DNA from: Cytobacillus massiliigabonensis
Lineage (GTDB): Bacteria > Bacillota > Bacilli > Bacillales > Cytobacillaceae
Direction of reading: 5' to 3'
Assembly: GCF_900199725.1 (NCBI RefSeq)
Contig: NZ_LT904904.1
Location: 2,031,398-2,095,397 of the forward strand
Length of the DNA stretch: 64,000 nucleotides
Shown: piece by piece, positions 37,823 through 46,344 of the stretch
How the letters are laid out: every line of letters starts with the position of its first letter
Position numbering within the stretch: position 1 is the stretch's first letter
Program-made: the position numbers and the translations under genes
Notes under the pieces: model-generated
Database searches by the model: none
What the model was told of the DNA's origin: nothing
What the model saw: only the letters and a program-made list of their open reading frames with translations

Positions 37823-38104
37823 ATGAGTGTATTTTCTAAATTATTTTCAAAACAAAAAAAAATACAAATTGATTTTTGTGAAAAAAATCTGGATCGCTTT
37901 CTAACTGATGAAGCAAGTCCTAATTATCATCAATTCCTGAATCAGAATCATATTCAATTTAAAGAATATAGCTGTCAAAGCAAATGTGAGTTTTGTAAGA
38001 AATCCCCTTATGCAATTGTAAATGGTGAATTCATTGCAGCGGAGAATTCAAATGAATTATTGGAAAAGTTAAAACAAATGGCTAGTGATAGCTGCAAGGA
38101 GTGA
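37823..38104 (+). CDS. DUF1450 protein (YuzB-like)
   Basis: A 93-residue protein. The core IDFCEKNLDRF...EYSCQSKCEFCKKSPYAIVNGEFI has the cysteine pattern of DUF1450/YuzB (one N-terminal Cys, then C-x3-C-x2-C), suggesting a thioredoxin-like fold or metal/Fe-S binding. It is longer at the N-terminus than YuzB. It begins a two-gene operon with the membrane protein that starts 8 bases after its stop. The ribosome site is weak (AAGGAATG). Confidence 0.78.
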   Translation: MSVFSKLFSKQKKIQIDFCEKNLDRFLTDEASPNYHQFLNQNHIQFKEYSCQSKCEFCKKSPYAIVNGEFIAAENSNELLEKLKQMASDSCKE

Positions 38105-38111
38105 GTAAGGG

Positions 38112-39344
38112 ATGCCGAAAGCTTTTGTCCACTATACTTTTTTCTTTTTCACTCTAACTGCATTGTCTGGAGTATGGATGCGATTTGCTCCCTTTCAACC
38201 AAATGCATCAATACCATATACCAACGTATTACATGGACATTCTCATTTAGCTATATTAGGATGGGCATTTTTGGGTGGATTTATTATTTTCTTATCAGTA
38301 TATTGGCATACGATTAAGCAGCGAAAGCAGGCAATCGCACTGACTTTTATGTTATTTATTACATCTTTATTGATGTTTGCAGCTTTCTTATACCAGGGAT
38401 ATGGTGTCTTCTCAATCATTATGTCTAGTATTCATATTTTTTTAGAATATTGGGCAGCGGTGTTTATTATGCGGCAACTTAAGATGGAGAATAATGTGCC
38501 AAAGCCGGGGCAGCTTTTTATTAAAGCCTCTATATTGGCATTGGTTATTTCATCATTCGGTCCTTTTTCACTTGGGTATATTTCTGCAAATGGGATGAAG
38601 GATTCAATTTTATTTGATATTGCGATTTATTTTTATTTGCATTTTCAATACAATGGCTGGCTATACTTATTCTTAGTCGGTATGTTTATTATTCTTGTTC
38701 ATTCGAAAAATATTTTAATTCGCAGCTCTTTTATTAGGTACGGATTTTGGTTCTATATTATATCCCTATTCCCAAGTTATTTTTCTAGTATTTTATGGGT
38801 GGATTTAGGTGTACTCAGTATGATCCTTGCAGCTATTGGGAGTATTGGACAATGGATTGGAGTCATCTTTACCCTGCTTGCCTTTAAAGCAATTTGGAGA
38901 GAACTTGCCCGTCATTTTTCGAAATTTACTATGATTTGTCTTTACATAACATTTATCTTATTGTTTTTTAAAAGTACAATGGAGTTAGGATTAATTTCGC
39001 CTGCGTTAGCAAATTTAATCTATGATACGAGAAGTATAGTAATTGGTTATTTACATTTTACATTATTAGGCTTTGTTAGTATTTTTATAATTACCCAATA
39101 CCAGATGATGAATGTAATTACCTCTAAATGGTTATCCATTCTTGGGTTTTCAATATTTTTTGCAGGATTCCTTCTAAATAAATTTCTGCTGTTTGGTCAA
39201 GGACTGCTTCAATGGTTTGATTTCCCTAGATTAGCATTTGATACAGGAGGACTGTTAATAGCAAGTATTTTACTATTAACGGGGATTCTCATTCTTTGGC
39301 TTTCTTTTTTTCAGAATAATAATAAACGCTTAGTAAATCATTAG
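38112..39344 (+). CDS. Polytopic membrane protein with conserved His motifs (oxidase subunit I / NnrS-like)
   Basis: A 410-residue protein with about 12 membrane helices. Histidines sit at helix starts in LHGHSHLAILGWAFLGG (near residue 41) and YLHFTLLGFVSIF (near 316), a pattern like heme-ligating helices of heme-copper oxidases and NnrS. It is too short and lacks the HxHH copper site of an oxidase. It pairs with the Cys-rich DUF1450 protein. A role in heme, copper or NO-related membrane chemistry is possible but unproven. Confidence 0.65.
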   Translation: MPKAFVHYTFFFFTLTALSGVWMRFAPFQPNASIPYTNVLHGHSHLAILGWAFLGGFIIFLSVYWHTIKQRKQAIALTFMLFITSLLMFAAFLYQGYGVFSIIMSSIHIFLEYWAAVFIMRQLKMENNVPKPGQLFIKASILALVISSFGPFSLGYISANGMKDSILFDIAIYFYLHFQYNGWLYLFLVGMFIILVHSKNILIRSSFIRYGFWFYIISLFPSYFSSILWVDLGVLSMILAAIGSIGQWIGVIFTLLAFKAIWRELARHFSKFTMICLYITFILLFFKSTMELGLISPALANLIYDTRSIVIGYLHFTLLGFVSIFIITQYQMMNVITSKWLSILGFSIFFAGFLLNKFLLFGQGLLQWFDFPRLAFDTGGLLIASILLLTGILILWLSFFQNNNKRLVNH

Positions 39345-39362
39345 TTGAATATTAGAAAAAAT

Positions 39363-39399
39363 AAGCCCGTTCGCAATGAATAGAAGCGAACGGGTTTTT
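39363..39399 (+). terminator. Rho-independent terminator
   Basis: The stem AGCCCGTTCGC/GCGAACGGGTT ends in T5. It lies between two convergent genes and ends the DUF1450/membrane protein operon. Confidence 0.87.
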
Positions 39400-39404
39400 G
39401 CTGT

Positions 39405-39986
39405 TCAATAGAGCTGGAATACTCTCTTAAATGAAGGATAAAGTAAATAACCAATTAAAATTCCAAACACATTTAGAATAAGATCATCAATATCTAAACT
39501 GCCGCGATGGGTGATAAATTGCAGAATTTCTATAAATGAAATGAATAGAATAGGAATCAATAAGAGCTTGAGGACAGAGTAGTTTTTCGTAAGCAGCAAG
39601 ATGCCATAAGGGATAAACAATCCAATATTTGCTGCCAAATTATAAAAAGAGACAATCCATTCCACGTTCCCAGTAAGATAATAATGGATAGTGGAAAAGG
39701 GAATAAGATTAATCGATTCATAGGTTTGATTATTTGGCCGGAAAAATAATAATACCAATAGAGCAATTGTATACAAAATATAGATCCATAAGAAAAGTGA
39801 ATGACGGATATAGATAGTCTTCTTATAGATGAGCAGAAGAATAAATAGTATAAATATAAAATGACAGAAAACTACCACAATCAATACAATCGAATGGAGG
39901 TAGGAAACTAATTGAATGAAAAATGGGCAAAATAAAAGAAAAAGGATGAAGGATAATACTAATGAGAGAAAAATTAATTTTTTCAT
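39405..39986 (-). CDS. VanZ-like membrane protein
   Basis: A 193-residue protein with about six helices. VanZ-family signatures are SINLIPFSTI, NIGLFIPYGILL and SFIEILQFITHRGSLDIDDLILNVFG. VanZ relatives are linked to glycopeptide tolerance and envelope stress, but no van cluster is nearby. It is monocistronic. Confidence 0.87.
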   Translation of the reverse strand: MKKLIFLSLVLSFILFLLFCPFFIQLVSYLHSIVLIVVVFCHFIFILFILLLIYKKTIYIRHSLFLWIYILYTIALLVLLFFRPNNQTYESINLIPFSTIHYYLTGNVEWIVSFYNLAANIGLFIPYGILLLTKNYSVLKLLLIPILFISFIEILQFITHRGSLDIDDLILNVFGILIGYLLYPSFKRVFQLY

Positions 39987-40063
39987 TCATACACTCCCTA
40001 GAATATGGAAAACCTTGAACTATAGTTTATTTTGAATAACTGTATGTATAATGATGTGCTAGA

Positions 40064-40112
40064 AAATGAAAACCTGTCAAAACACTTTCAATACAAAGGT
40101 GTTTTGACAGGT
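40064..40112 (-). terminator. Terminator of the 64-residue gene
   Basis: The 13-bp inverted repeat CCTGTCAAAACAC/GTGTTTTGACAGG is followed on the minus strand by TTTTCATTTTC. Confidence 0.75.
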
Positions 40113-40138
40113 ATAACAATTTTAATACATTACAATAA

Positions 40139-40333
40139 CTATATCTTTCTAAAAAATAACTTTAATAATGGATGCATTTTCCTATCAATAATTTTTAACT
40201 CATTCAATAATAGATCGTCCTGATGCTCGGCTAACCATTTTTTTAGTTCATGTTTGTCCTGACAATGGGTTAAATAAGTTTGTCCGCCTTTTCCGACAGC
40301 ATTAACAATAAATCTACAAGAGGATTTCCTCAT
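40139..40333 (-). CDS. Small conserved-looking hypothetical protein
   Basis: A 64-residue basic cytoplasmic protein. VNAVGKGGQTYLTHCQDKHELKKWLAEHQD suggests a compact beta-alpha fold. AAAGGCGGG lies 6 bases before the ATG and a terminator follows, so it is a complete transcription unit. I do not recognise a named family. Confidence 0.65.
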   Translation of the reverse strand: MRKSSCRFIVNAVGKGGQTYLTHCQDKHELKKWLAEHQDDLLLNELKIIDRKMHPLLKLFFRKI

Positions 40334-40405
40334 GTTTTCCCGCCTTTTGTAAAATATAAAATACCGCCAATTCTATGAAGATAAAAATTTTTTAATCTAT
40401 AGGTG

Positions 40406-40777
40406 TTAGCTGATATCTAAACTTTTCTCTAAGTCTTTATCCATGATAAACACTTCGATTCTTTCTCCAGTTTTCGTACTAATATCGCTATGAGAGGAGA
40501 GAACCTTGCAGCCAGTGTGCTCTTCTATGATACTTTCATAATCTTCACTGTACATTTCACGGAGAAGAGACCGCATTTGTTTCACGAGTTTTTTTCCAGA
40601 AGTATTGTTGACAAGATGTTTTTCTTCAACAGTAAGAACCCCTTTAAAACGGATAATTAGCATATCATTGATAATATAAGTTTTAGCTTCCTGTGGTCCT
40701 CTGCCGATTAGATTACGCTGGAATTTAATAAATGCTGCACTTATTTCAGCTTCTAATTTCTTTTTTGAATTTAGCAT
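40406..40777 (-). CDS. DUF2294 family protein
   Basis: A 123-residue protein with the DUF2294 pattern: EAEISAAFIKFQRNLIGRGP, AKTYIINDMLIIRFKGVLT and HSDISTKTGERIEVFIMD. These proteins are small and cytoplasmic; one annotation links them to Na+-translocating decarboxylase accessory functions, without firm evidence. GGAGG lies 4 bases before the ATG; the longer frame upstream has no ribosome site. It is divergent from the c-di-AMP leader. Confidence 0.8.
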   Translation of the reverse strand: MLNSKKKLEAEISAAFIKFQRNLIGRGPQEAKTYIINDMLIIRFKGVLTVEEKHLVNNTSGKKLVKQMRSLLREMYSEDYESIIEEHTGCKVLSSHSDISTKTGERIEVFIMDKDLEKSLDIS

Positions 40778-40968
40778 AATGCCTCCATTGGTCTTCTGGA
40801 TTTCATGGAATTTATCATAATGTCCTTGCTTCGTTCTTGTCAAGATAAAATTAAGTTGATTACATTTTCGGATAATAAAGGAATAATTAGCTAGGTTGGT
40901 TTGTACAGTACTATCAACTGAAATTAATCCAATGAATAAATAGGACACTTCTTTAACAAAAAAGGGGG

Positions 40969-40997
40969 TTTACAAAGATTTGCAGCTAGCGTAGAAT
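40969..40997 (+). promoter_or_regulatory. SigA-type promoter of the ktrB leader
   Basis: TTTACA (40969-40974) and TAGAAT (40992-40997) are separated by exactly 17 bases, immediately upstream of the c-di-AMP aptamer. Confidence 0.8.
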
Positions 40998-41019
40998 ACT
41001 TCCATAAATATAAATTTTA

Positions 41020-41146
41020 TATCGGCCAAATCTCAATTTTGAGAACGGAGGACCCATTTTTCGGGGGTTAATTCTGCAAGCAGAAGGGATGAGAAACTCT
41101 TTCGCCATCCTACCCGTCAGCTAACTTCGTCGGCTAAAGCGAAGGA
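41020..41146 (+). promoter_or_regulatory. c-di-AMP riboswitch (ydaO/yuaA type)
   Basis: The segment carries the landmarks of the ydaO/yuaA aptamer in order: AACGGAGGACCCA, GGGGGTTAAT, an internal hairpin, and CCCGTCAGCTAACTTCGTCGG near 41113. Family knowledge: it binds c-di-AMP and turns off potassium importers and wall hydrolases. The terminator directly downstream and the KtrB-type gene further on fit repression of potassium uptake at high c-di-AMP. Exact aptamer ends are approximate. Confidence 0.92.
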
Positions 41147-41154
41147 GGTCATAA

Positions 41155-41182
41155 GACCACCTTAATTAAGGGGGCTTTTTTG
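41155..41182 (+). terminator. Expression-platform terminator of the c-di-AMP riboswitch
   Basis: CC-x-CCTT/AAGG-GGG with a 4-base loop is followed by CTTTTTT, immediately after the aptamer. Confidence 0.8.
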
Positions 41183-41229
41183 TTTTGTTTGAAAGCAAGA
41201 GAGCAGCCTGAAAGATACGTAGGTCTTTT

Positions 41230-41490
41230 TAGTATGCCTATGATGAACAAATGCGAATAGCGCCTTGATCACCCTCGACAAGTACAAGGCAAGCATCTTG
41301 GAAAGGTGTTCATTACCTTACTGGGAGGATTGATTTGTGACCTCGAGGGGATAGGCGCTGGAGCCGAAAGCAGATCAACTTGTCACAAAGTTATCCGCAA
41401 CAACATCGGATTGCATAATTTTTAGGACAATAATAAAGTTTCTTGGAAGACAGAACGCAAAGAGAGTCTTAAGACTTGCTGGGCGTTAAG
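41230..41490 (+). other. Unrecognised structured leader segment between riboswitch terminator and ktrB
   Basis: About 490 bases separate the riboswitch terminator from ktrB, with no credible ORF until the channel gene. Long-range complementarities are dense: AGCGCC (41259)/GGCGCT (41354), CCCTCGA (41272)/TCGAGGG (41343), AAGGT (41303)/ACCTT (41315), TTGATC (41265)/GATCAA (41373), TTGTGAC (41335)/GTCACAA (41382), GGATA (41349)/TATCC (41392) and outer ATGC-AAT (41251)/ATT-GCAT (41410). Some would cross, giving a pseudoknot. A further hairpin (AACGC...GCGTT, 41454-41487) contains AGTCTTAAGACT. No riboswitch class I know matches. The rest of the gap, 41490-41679, holds no further signal I can name. 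Confidence 0.5.
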
Positions 41491-41679
41491 TAGACCATGA
41501 TTACTTTCTCTTAATAAAAATATTGTTTTGCATGATTTATCAAGTACCAGTCATGAGCGTGTTTTTTGGCGTTAATGGCTAAGATGAATTTTGCAAGCTA
41601 TATTTCGGAGAAAAGTTCTCATGGTCTTTTTGTGTTCTTTTATTATATTAATCTAGGTCAGATTAGTCAGGAGATAACA

Positions 41680-43017
41680 ATGAAAAAGCATCCATTCAAA
41701 CTTGATCCTCCAAAATTTCTTGTTTTGGGCTTTGCTGTAGTCATTCTAATAGGCACGATACTATTGACACTCCCTATTGCAACAGAAAATGGGAAGGGTC
41801 TATCCTTCATAAACGCTCTATTTACCGCCACTTCAGCAACTTGTGTAACAGGGCTTGTAGTTGTAGATACGGGTGATACCTTTACAATGTTTGGCGAATT
41901 GGTGATACTATCTCTTATTCAAATTGGCGGCTTAGGATTTATGTCATTTGCCACTTTTTTATTTCTTCTTCTTGGAAAAAGGATTTCTTTGAAAGATAGA
42001 TTACTTTTGAAAGAAGCTGTAAACCACCTTTCCATTGCAGGTGTTGTAAGGTTAGTGAAGAGAATTTTGATTTTTACAGCTGTTATTGAGATAGCCGGTG
42101 GAATCATTCTGTCCATTCGTTTTTCTTTTGATATGCCTATGGGAAAAGCGATATATTATGGTTTCTTTCATGCGATATCCAATTTTAATAATGCTGGCTT
42201 TGATTTAATGGGTAACTTTCAGAGTTTAACTTCTTATGTAGGCGATCCGACAGTTGTCCTAACAATTAGTGCACTGATTACACTTGGTGGATTAGGGTTC
42301 ATTGTAATGAATGATTTGTATGAATATAGGGAGACACGCCGATTAGCCTTACATTCAAAGGTTGTTATTTATACAACATTGATGCTAACGATTGGAGCAG
42401 CTATTTTTATTTTTCTATTTGAATTTGGAAATGTTAAAACAATAGAACCGCTGTCTATTCAAGGAAAGGTATTGGGATCTTTGTTTCAGGCGGTAACACC
42501 AAGAACAGCTGGCGCTAATACGTTGCCGATAGGGGATTTAACCCATTCGACTTTATTTCTGACAATCATCCTGATGTTTATTGGTGCCGGTTCAGGTTCA
42601 ACCGCTGGGGGGATAAAAATAACAACTTTAGCAGTCTTAGCTGCTGCGGTTTGGACTCAAATCAGAGGAAAAGAAGATGTTGTATTATTCAGAAGGAAAA
42701 TTGTAATGGAGACAATACTAAAGGCACTTACTGTTACCGTAATTGGATTATTTATTGTCGTTGTTGTGACCATGATCCTATCCATAACAGATAGGGGACA
42801 TCATTTTATCATGTATCTCTTTGAAGCTACTTCAGCGTTTGGAACGGTTGGACTGTCAATGGGATTAACTCCTGAACTATCTTTGATGGGGAGAATCATA
42901 ATTATTCTAACTATGTTTGCCGGAAGAGTGGGTCCGCTGACCATTGCCCTTGCAATAACTATGAGACGAAAACGAGACGCATTTCATTATCCAGAGGGGA
43001 AAATAATGATAGGGTAA
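41680..43017 (+). CDS. ktrB: Potassium uptake channel subunit (KtrB/TrkH family)
   Basis: A 445-residue protein with four repeated membrane-pore-membrane units. Selectivity-loop motifs are [38 protein letters not shown] and [11 protein letters not shown], each with the central Gly. It needs a cytoplasmic KtrA/C-type RCK ring, and none is encoded nearby, which resembles stand-alone ktrD in B. subtilis. AGGAGATAACA precedes the ATG at 41680; the frame stays open 114 bases upstream, but that extension has no ribosome site. It is controlled by the c-di-AMP leader. Confidence 0.92.
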   Translation: MKKHPFKLDPPKFLVLGFAVVILIGTILLTLPIATENGKGLSFINALFTATSATCVTGLVVVDTGDTFTMFGELVILSLIQIGGLGFMSFATFLFLLLGKRISLKDRLLLKEAVNHLSIAGVVRLVKRILIFTAVIEIAGGIILSIRFSFDMPMGKAIYYGFFHAISNFNNAGFDLMGNFQSLTSYVGDPTVVLTISALITLGGLGFIVMNDLYEYRETRRLALHSKVVIYTTLMLTIGAAIFIFLFEFGNVKTIEPLSIQGKVLGSLFQAVTPRTAGANTLPIGDLTHSTLFLTIILMFIGAGSGSTAGGIKITTLAVLAAAVWTQIRGKEDVVLFRRKIVMETILKALTVTVIGLFIVVVVTMILSITDRGHHFIMYLFEATSAFGTVGLSMGLTPELSLMGRIIIILTMFAGRVGPLTIALAITMRRKRDAFHYPEGKIMIG

Positions 43018-43138
43018 TTTGCTGGGAATATGGAATAAAACTAATTGTCTAAGTGGATATTATGGAGAAAACAAACCTGTTCACATTTATTCGTTTCCAT
43101 ATGGGAACTATGTATTTTTAGTGGGAAAGGAGACTTCA

Positions 43139-44091
43139 ATGAAGATTCGTTTTGGGTATGTGGCAAACGCCTTAGGTTTATGGGATGCGAGTCCTTCTAA
43201 GTCATTAACATTTACCCGCTATTCAGTACTTCCTAAAAATGAACGGATGGATAGGTTAAGAGAAGTAACTTCACATAATCTACACCATACAAAGAGAATA
43301 CTTTATTATAACTTTGCACATGAAATAAAATTGTATCGGTTCTCAAGTTCCCTTGTTCCATTAGCCACTCATCCAGAAGTAATGTGGGACTTTATTACAC
43401 CGTTTAAAGCAGAATGGGAAGAACTCGGACATATTGTAAAAAGTCAAAAGTTGCGACCAAGCTTTCATCCGAACCAATTTACACTATTTACAAGTCCACG
43501 GCAAGAAGTAACTGTGAATTCAATTAAAGATATGCGATATCATTATATGATGCTCGAAGCCATGGGAATTACCGATCATGCGATCATTAATATTCATATT
43601 GGCGGAGCATATGGGGATAAAGAAACGGCATTAGGACGGTTCCATCAAAATATAAAAAACCTGCCTGCACATATTAAGAAAGTAACAACACTAGAAAATG
43701 ATGATAAGACATTTAATGTGGAGGAAACACTCCAAACATGTGAAAAAGAAAGGATGCCAATGATTCTTGATTATCATCATTACATGGCTAATAAAGGAGA
43801 ACATGACCTTACACAGTACTTGCAGCGAATTTTTGATACATGGGACGCTTCAGGGCTTATACCAAAGTTCATCTTTCATCTCCAAAGACAGAGAAGGCTT
43901 ATCGATCTCATGCAGATTTTGTCTCATTAGATTTTGTCTTGCCTTTTTTGAAAATGGCAAGGGAAGTTAATACTGATCTTGATATTATGATAGAGGCAAA
44001 ACAAAAAAATATTGCCATGCAAAGGCTTGTAGAAGAAATTGTCTCTATACGTGGAGTTAAACGATTAACAAGTTCTACTATAGAATGGTAA
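43139..44091 (+). pseudogene. uvsE: UV damage endonuclease (UvsE/UVDE), frameshifted
   Basis: The TIM-barrel UV endonuclease nicks DNA 5' of UV photoproducts. The first frame encodes the conserved N-terminal and central parts ([46 protein letters not shown]). Near 43868 the frame is lost: the expected PKVHLSSPK continues in the -1 frame to 44091, giving IMIEAKQK and the normal end. A single missing G after CCAAAG would restore a 317-residue product. The break removes the metal-ligand His of the HxSSP motif and the Glu of IEAK. AAAGGAGA precedes the ATG. Decay, sequencing error and recoding cannot be told apart here. Confidence 0.85.
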
Positions 44092-44096
44092 ACAGG

Positions 44097-44126
44097 ACAA
44101 AGGGACAGTATGAACTGTCCCTTTGT
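44097..44126 (+). repeat. Perfect hairpin after the frameshifted uvsE
   Basis: ACAAAGGGACAGT/ACTGTCCCTTTGT with a 4-base loop. It lacks a following T run, so it is a weak terminator or an RNA-stability hairpin. Confidence 0.6.
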
Positions 44127-44292
44127 ATGTAAGAAATTACAACTTCTTTTTTAATGATTGTAATCGATTATCACGAGACTAAGATTGAAGACAATACTTC
44201 TGAATTTCTATTACAATATCCCCCTGAGTCATAAATATATGCATTTTGGCAATAATATTTTTAAGAAAGTATTATTTGGAGGGAATCCATTT

Positions 44293-45315
44293 ATGACTGT
44301 CCATCTTCCCCAATTGACTTCTTCTGAAATTGCTTGTATTTGGACTGCTTACATGAATGATAGTATGTCTAAATGCGTGATGGGTTATTTTCTTAATGTT
44401 GTAGATGATGAGGATATTCGTCCTATTATACAATCAGCGTATAATCTCTCATCTGCTCATTTAGAGAAGTTGAACATACTATATAAGGAGGAAGACCTAC
44501 CACTGCCAACTGGGTTTACTGACAGCGATGTAAATTTACATGCGCCACGCTTATATACGGACCCTTTTATGCTTTCATACATAGCTCATATGGCAAAGGT
44601 TGGTTTGCTTGCGTATGGTGGGTTTGTTTCAATGTGCGCCAGAAAAGATTTAAAAACATATTTCATGGAAGGGCTTCGAGAAATATCTGATTTATTTGAC
44701 AATAGTACGGATGTTTTACTATCTAAAGGGTTGTTTATAAGAGCACCCTATATTCCTTATCCGACTAAAACTGATTATGTAGACAGTAAGAAATATTTAA
44801 GTGGGTACTCTATTTTCAGTAAACAACGGTCATTGAATGCGGTTGAAATTGCGCATTTATATATGAATGGGTTAACGAATCAAATCGGAAGTAAGCTTTC
44901 TCTTAGTTTTGCGCAAACTTCTGCGAATAAAACGATTCAAAAATGGATGTTAAGGGGAAGAGATATTTCACAAAAGCACATGAAAATATTTGCTGATGCT
45001 CTGATAAGTAATGATATACAAGCACCTGTTTCTGCAGATGTGTCTATTACAGATTCAACAATCCCCCCTTTTTCAGATAAGCTTGTAATGTATCATATGG
45101 CATTATTGAGTGCTGCAGGAACGGGGAATTATGCAACTTCAGCTGCAGCAAGCCAACGAACGGATTTAATATTGAATTATGAGAGATTATCTCTTGAAGT
45201 TGCTTTATATGCAAAGGATGGTGCAGATATTATGATAAAAAATAAATGGATGGAACAGCCTCCTGAGACATTGGATAAAGAAAAACTCACAAAGAATAAA
45301 GAAAAATATAAGTAG
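44293..45315 (+). CDS. DUF3231 family protein
   Basis: A 340-residue helical protein made of two related halves of about 165 residues. Each has a four-helix, ferritin-like pattern (LTSSEIACIWTAYMNDSM in the first half, LNAVEIAHLYMNGLTNQI in the second), typical of DUF3231 proteins of spore formers. GGAGGG precedes the ATG at 44293; an earlier ATG at 44185 lacks a ribosome site. It sits between two UV endonuclease genes. Function unknown; a spore role is a guess. Confidence 0.8.
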   Translation: MTVHLPQLTSSEIACIWTAYMNDSMSKCVMGYFLNVVDDEDIRPIIQSAYNLSSAHLEKLNILYKEEDLPLPTGFTDSDVNLHAPRLYTDPFMLSYIAHMAKVGLLAYGGFVSMCARKDLKTYFMEGLREISDLFDNSTDVLLSKGLFIRAPYIPYPTKTDYVDSKKYLSGYSIFSKQRSLNAVEIAHLYMNGLTNQIGSKLSLSFAQTSANKTIQKWMLRGRDISQKHMKIFADALISNDIQAPVSADVSITDSTIPPFSDKLVMYHMALLSAAGTGNYATSAAASQRTDLILNYERLSLEVALYAKDGADIMIKNKWMEQPPETLDKEKLTKNKEKYK

Positions 45316-45337
45316 TTTTTAACGAAGGACGTGGAAA

Positions 45338-46303
45338 ATGACGATTGTAAGGCTAGGCTATGTGGCAATGAGCATGGAAGTAAAGAATGCATCACCGTCG
45401 AAAACAATGACCTTTGCTCAATTTCAAAAAATAGAAGATCGTACAGCAGCTATTCGTAAATTAGAAAGACTATCAATAGCAAACCTTGAAAATACATTGA
45501 GGCTGCTCAAACATAATGCAGCATCTGCTATTCACTTTTACCGCTTAACCTCTCGGCTGATTCCGTTGGCTAACCATGAGGAATTGCATGACTGGAATTA
45601 CATGAAGCCGCTTAAAGGGATATTAAAGGAAATTGGGGATTATTCTAAGAATCATCAGATGAGAATTGATTTTCACCCAGATCATTTTGTTATACTTAAT
45701 TCTCCTAAAGAGGAGGTTTTAAAAAATTCAATAAAAACATTAAAGATGCACTATCTATTATTGAAAGGCATGGGCATCGATCCAGCTCATCGCTGTGTCA
45801 TGCATGTAGGCGGAAATTATAAAGAGACTGACCGATCCTTAGAGCGATTCATAGAAAATTGGATGGATGTCCCAGAAACATTACAACAAATGATCATGCT
45901 TGAAAATGATGATACAAGCTTCAACCTCGATGATACCCTGTACTTATGTGAAAAGTTAGGGATTCCTCTTGTTTTTGACTATCATCACCATCTAGCTTTT
46001 AACCAAAATCCAAGTTGGGAGGAAAATTGGGAGCGAGTCGCGGACACTTGGAAATACTCGCTACTTCCACTGAAAATGCATATCTCAAGCCCTAAATCTG
46101 CAGAATCCTTTCGTCATCATGCTGATTATATTGACATATCTATGTTCTTTGACTTTTTGAAAGCAGTGAATAGGTCGGTTCCGCAAATTGATTGTATGAT
46201 TGAAGCGAAAATGAAAGATCAAGCACTTTTTCGATTAATGGATGAAATAAAACAAAGGAAAGATATCGAGATTATTGATCAATCAAGTTTTAAGTTAGTA
46301 TAA
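45338..46303 (+). CDS. uvsE: UV damage endonuclease (UvsE/UVDE), intact paralogue
   Basis: A 321-residue TIM-barrel endonuclease, related to but clearly diverged from the frameshifted copy 1.3 kb upstream. Conserved metal-site motifs are complete: RIDFHPDHF, MHVGGNYK, MLENDDTSFN, FDYHHH, KMHISSPKS and CMIEAKMKD. It initiates repair of cyclobutane dimers and 6-4 products independently of UvrABC. It begins 22 bases after the DUF3231 gene, so the two are probably co-transcribed. The ribosome site is modest (AACGAAGGACG). Confidence 0.92.
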   Translation: MTIVRLGYVAMSMEVKNASPSKTMTFAQFQKIEDRTAAIRKLERLSIANLENTLRLLKHNAASAIHFYRLTSRLIPLANHEELHDWNYMKPLKGILKEIGDYSKNHQMRIDFHPDHFVILNSPKEEVLKNSIKTLKMHYLLLKGMGIDPAHRCVMHVGGNYKETDRSLERFIENWMDVPETLQQMIMLENDDTSFNLDDTLYLCEKLGIPLVFDYHHHLAFNQNPSWEENWERVADTWKYSLLPLKMHISSPKSAESFRHHADYIDISMFFDFLKAVNRSVPQIDCMIEAKMKDQALFRLMDEIKQRKDIEIIDQSSFKLV

Positions 46304-46344
46304 AAAATGCCTAGAGTATTATATTAGTGCTGAGGAGTAATATA

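Noticed and set aside
40032..40223. 63-codon plus-strand frame opposite the 64-residue gene
   Set aside because: It runs through a terminator hairpin and lacks a ribosome site; the opposite strand has a proper one.
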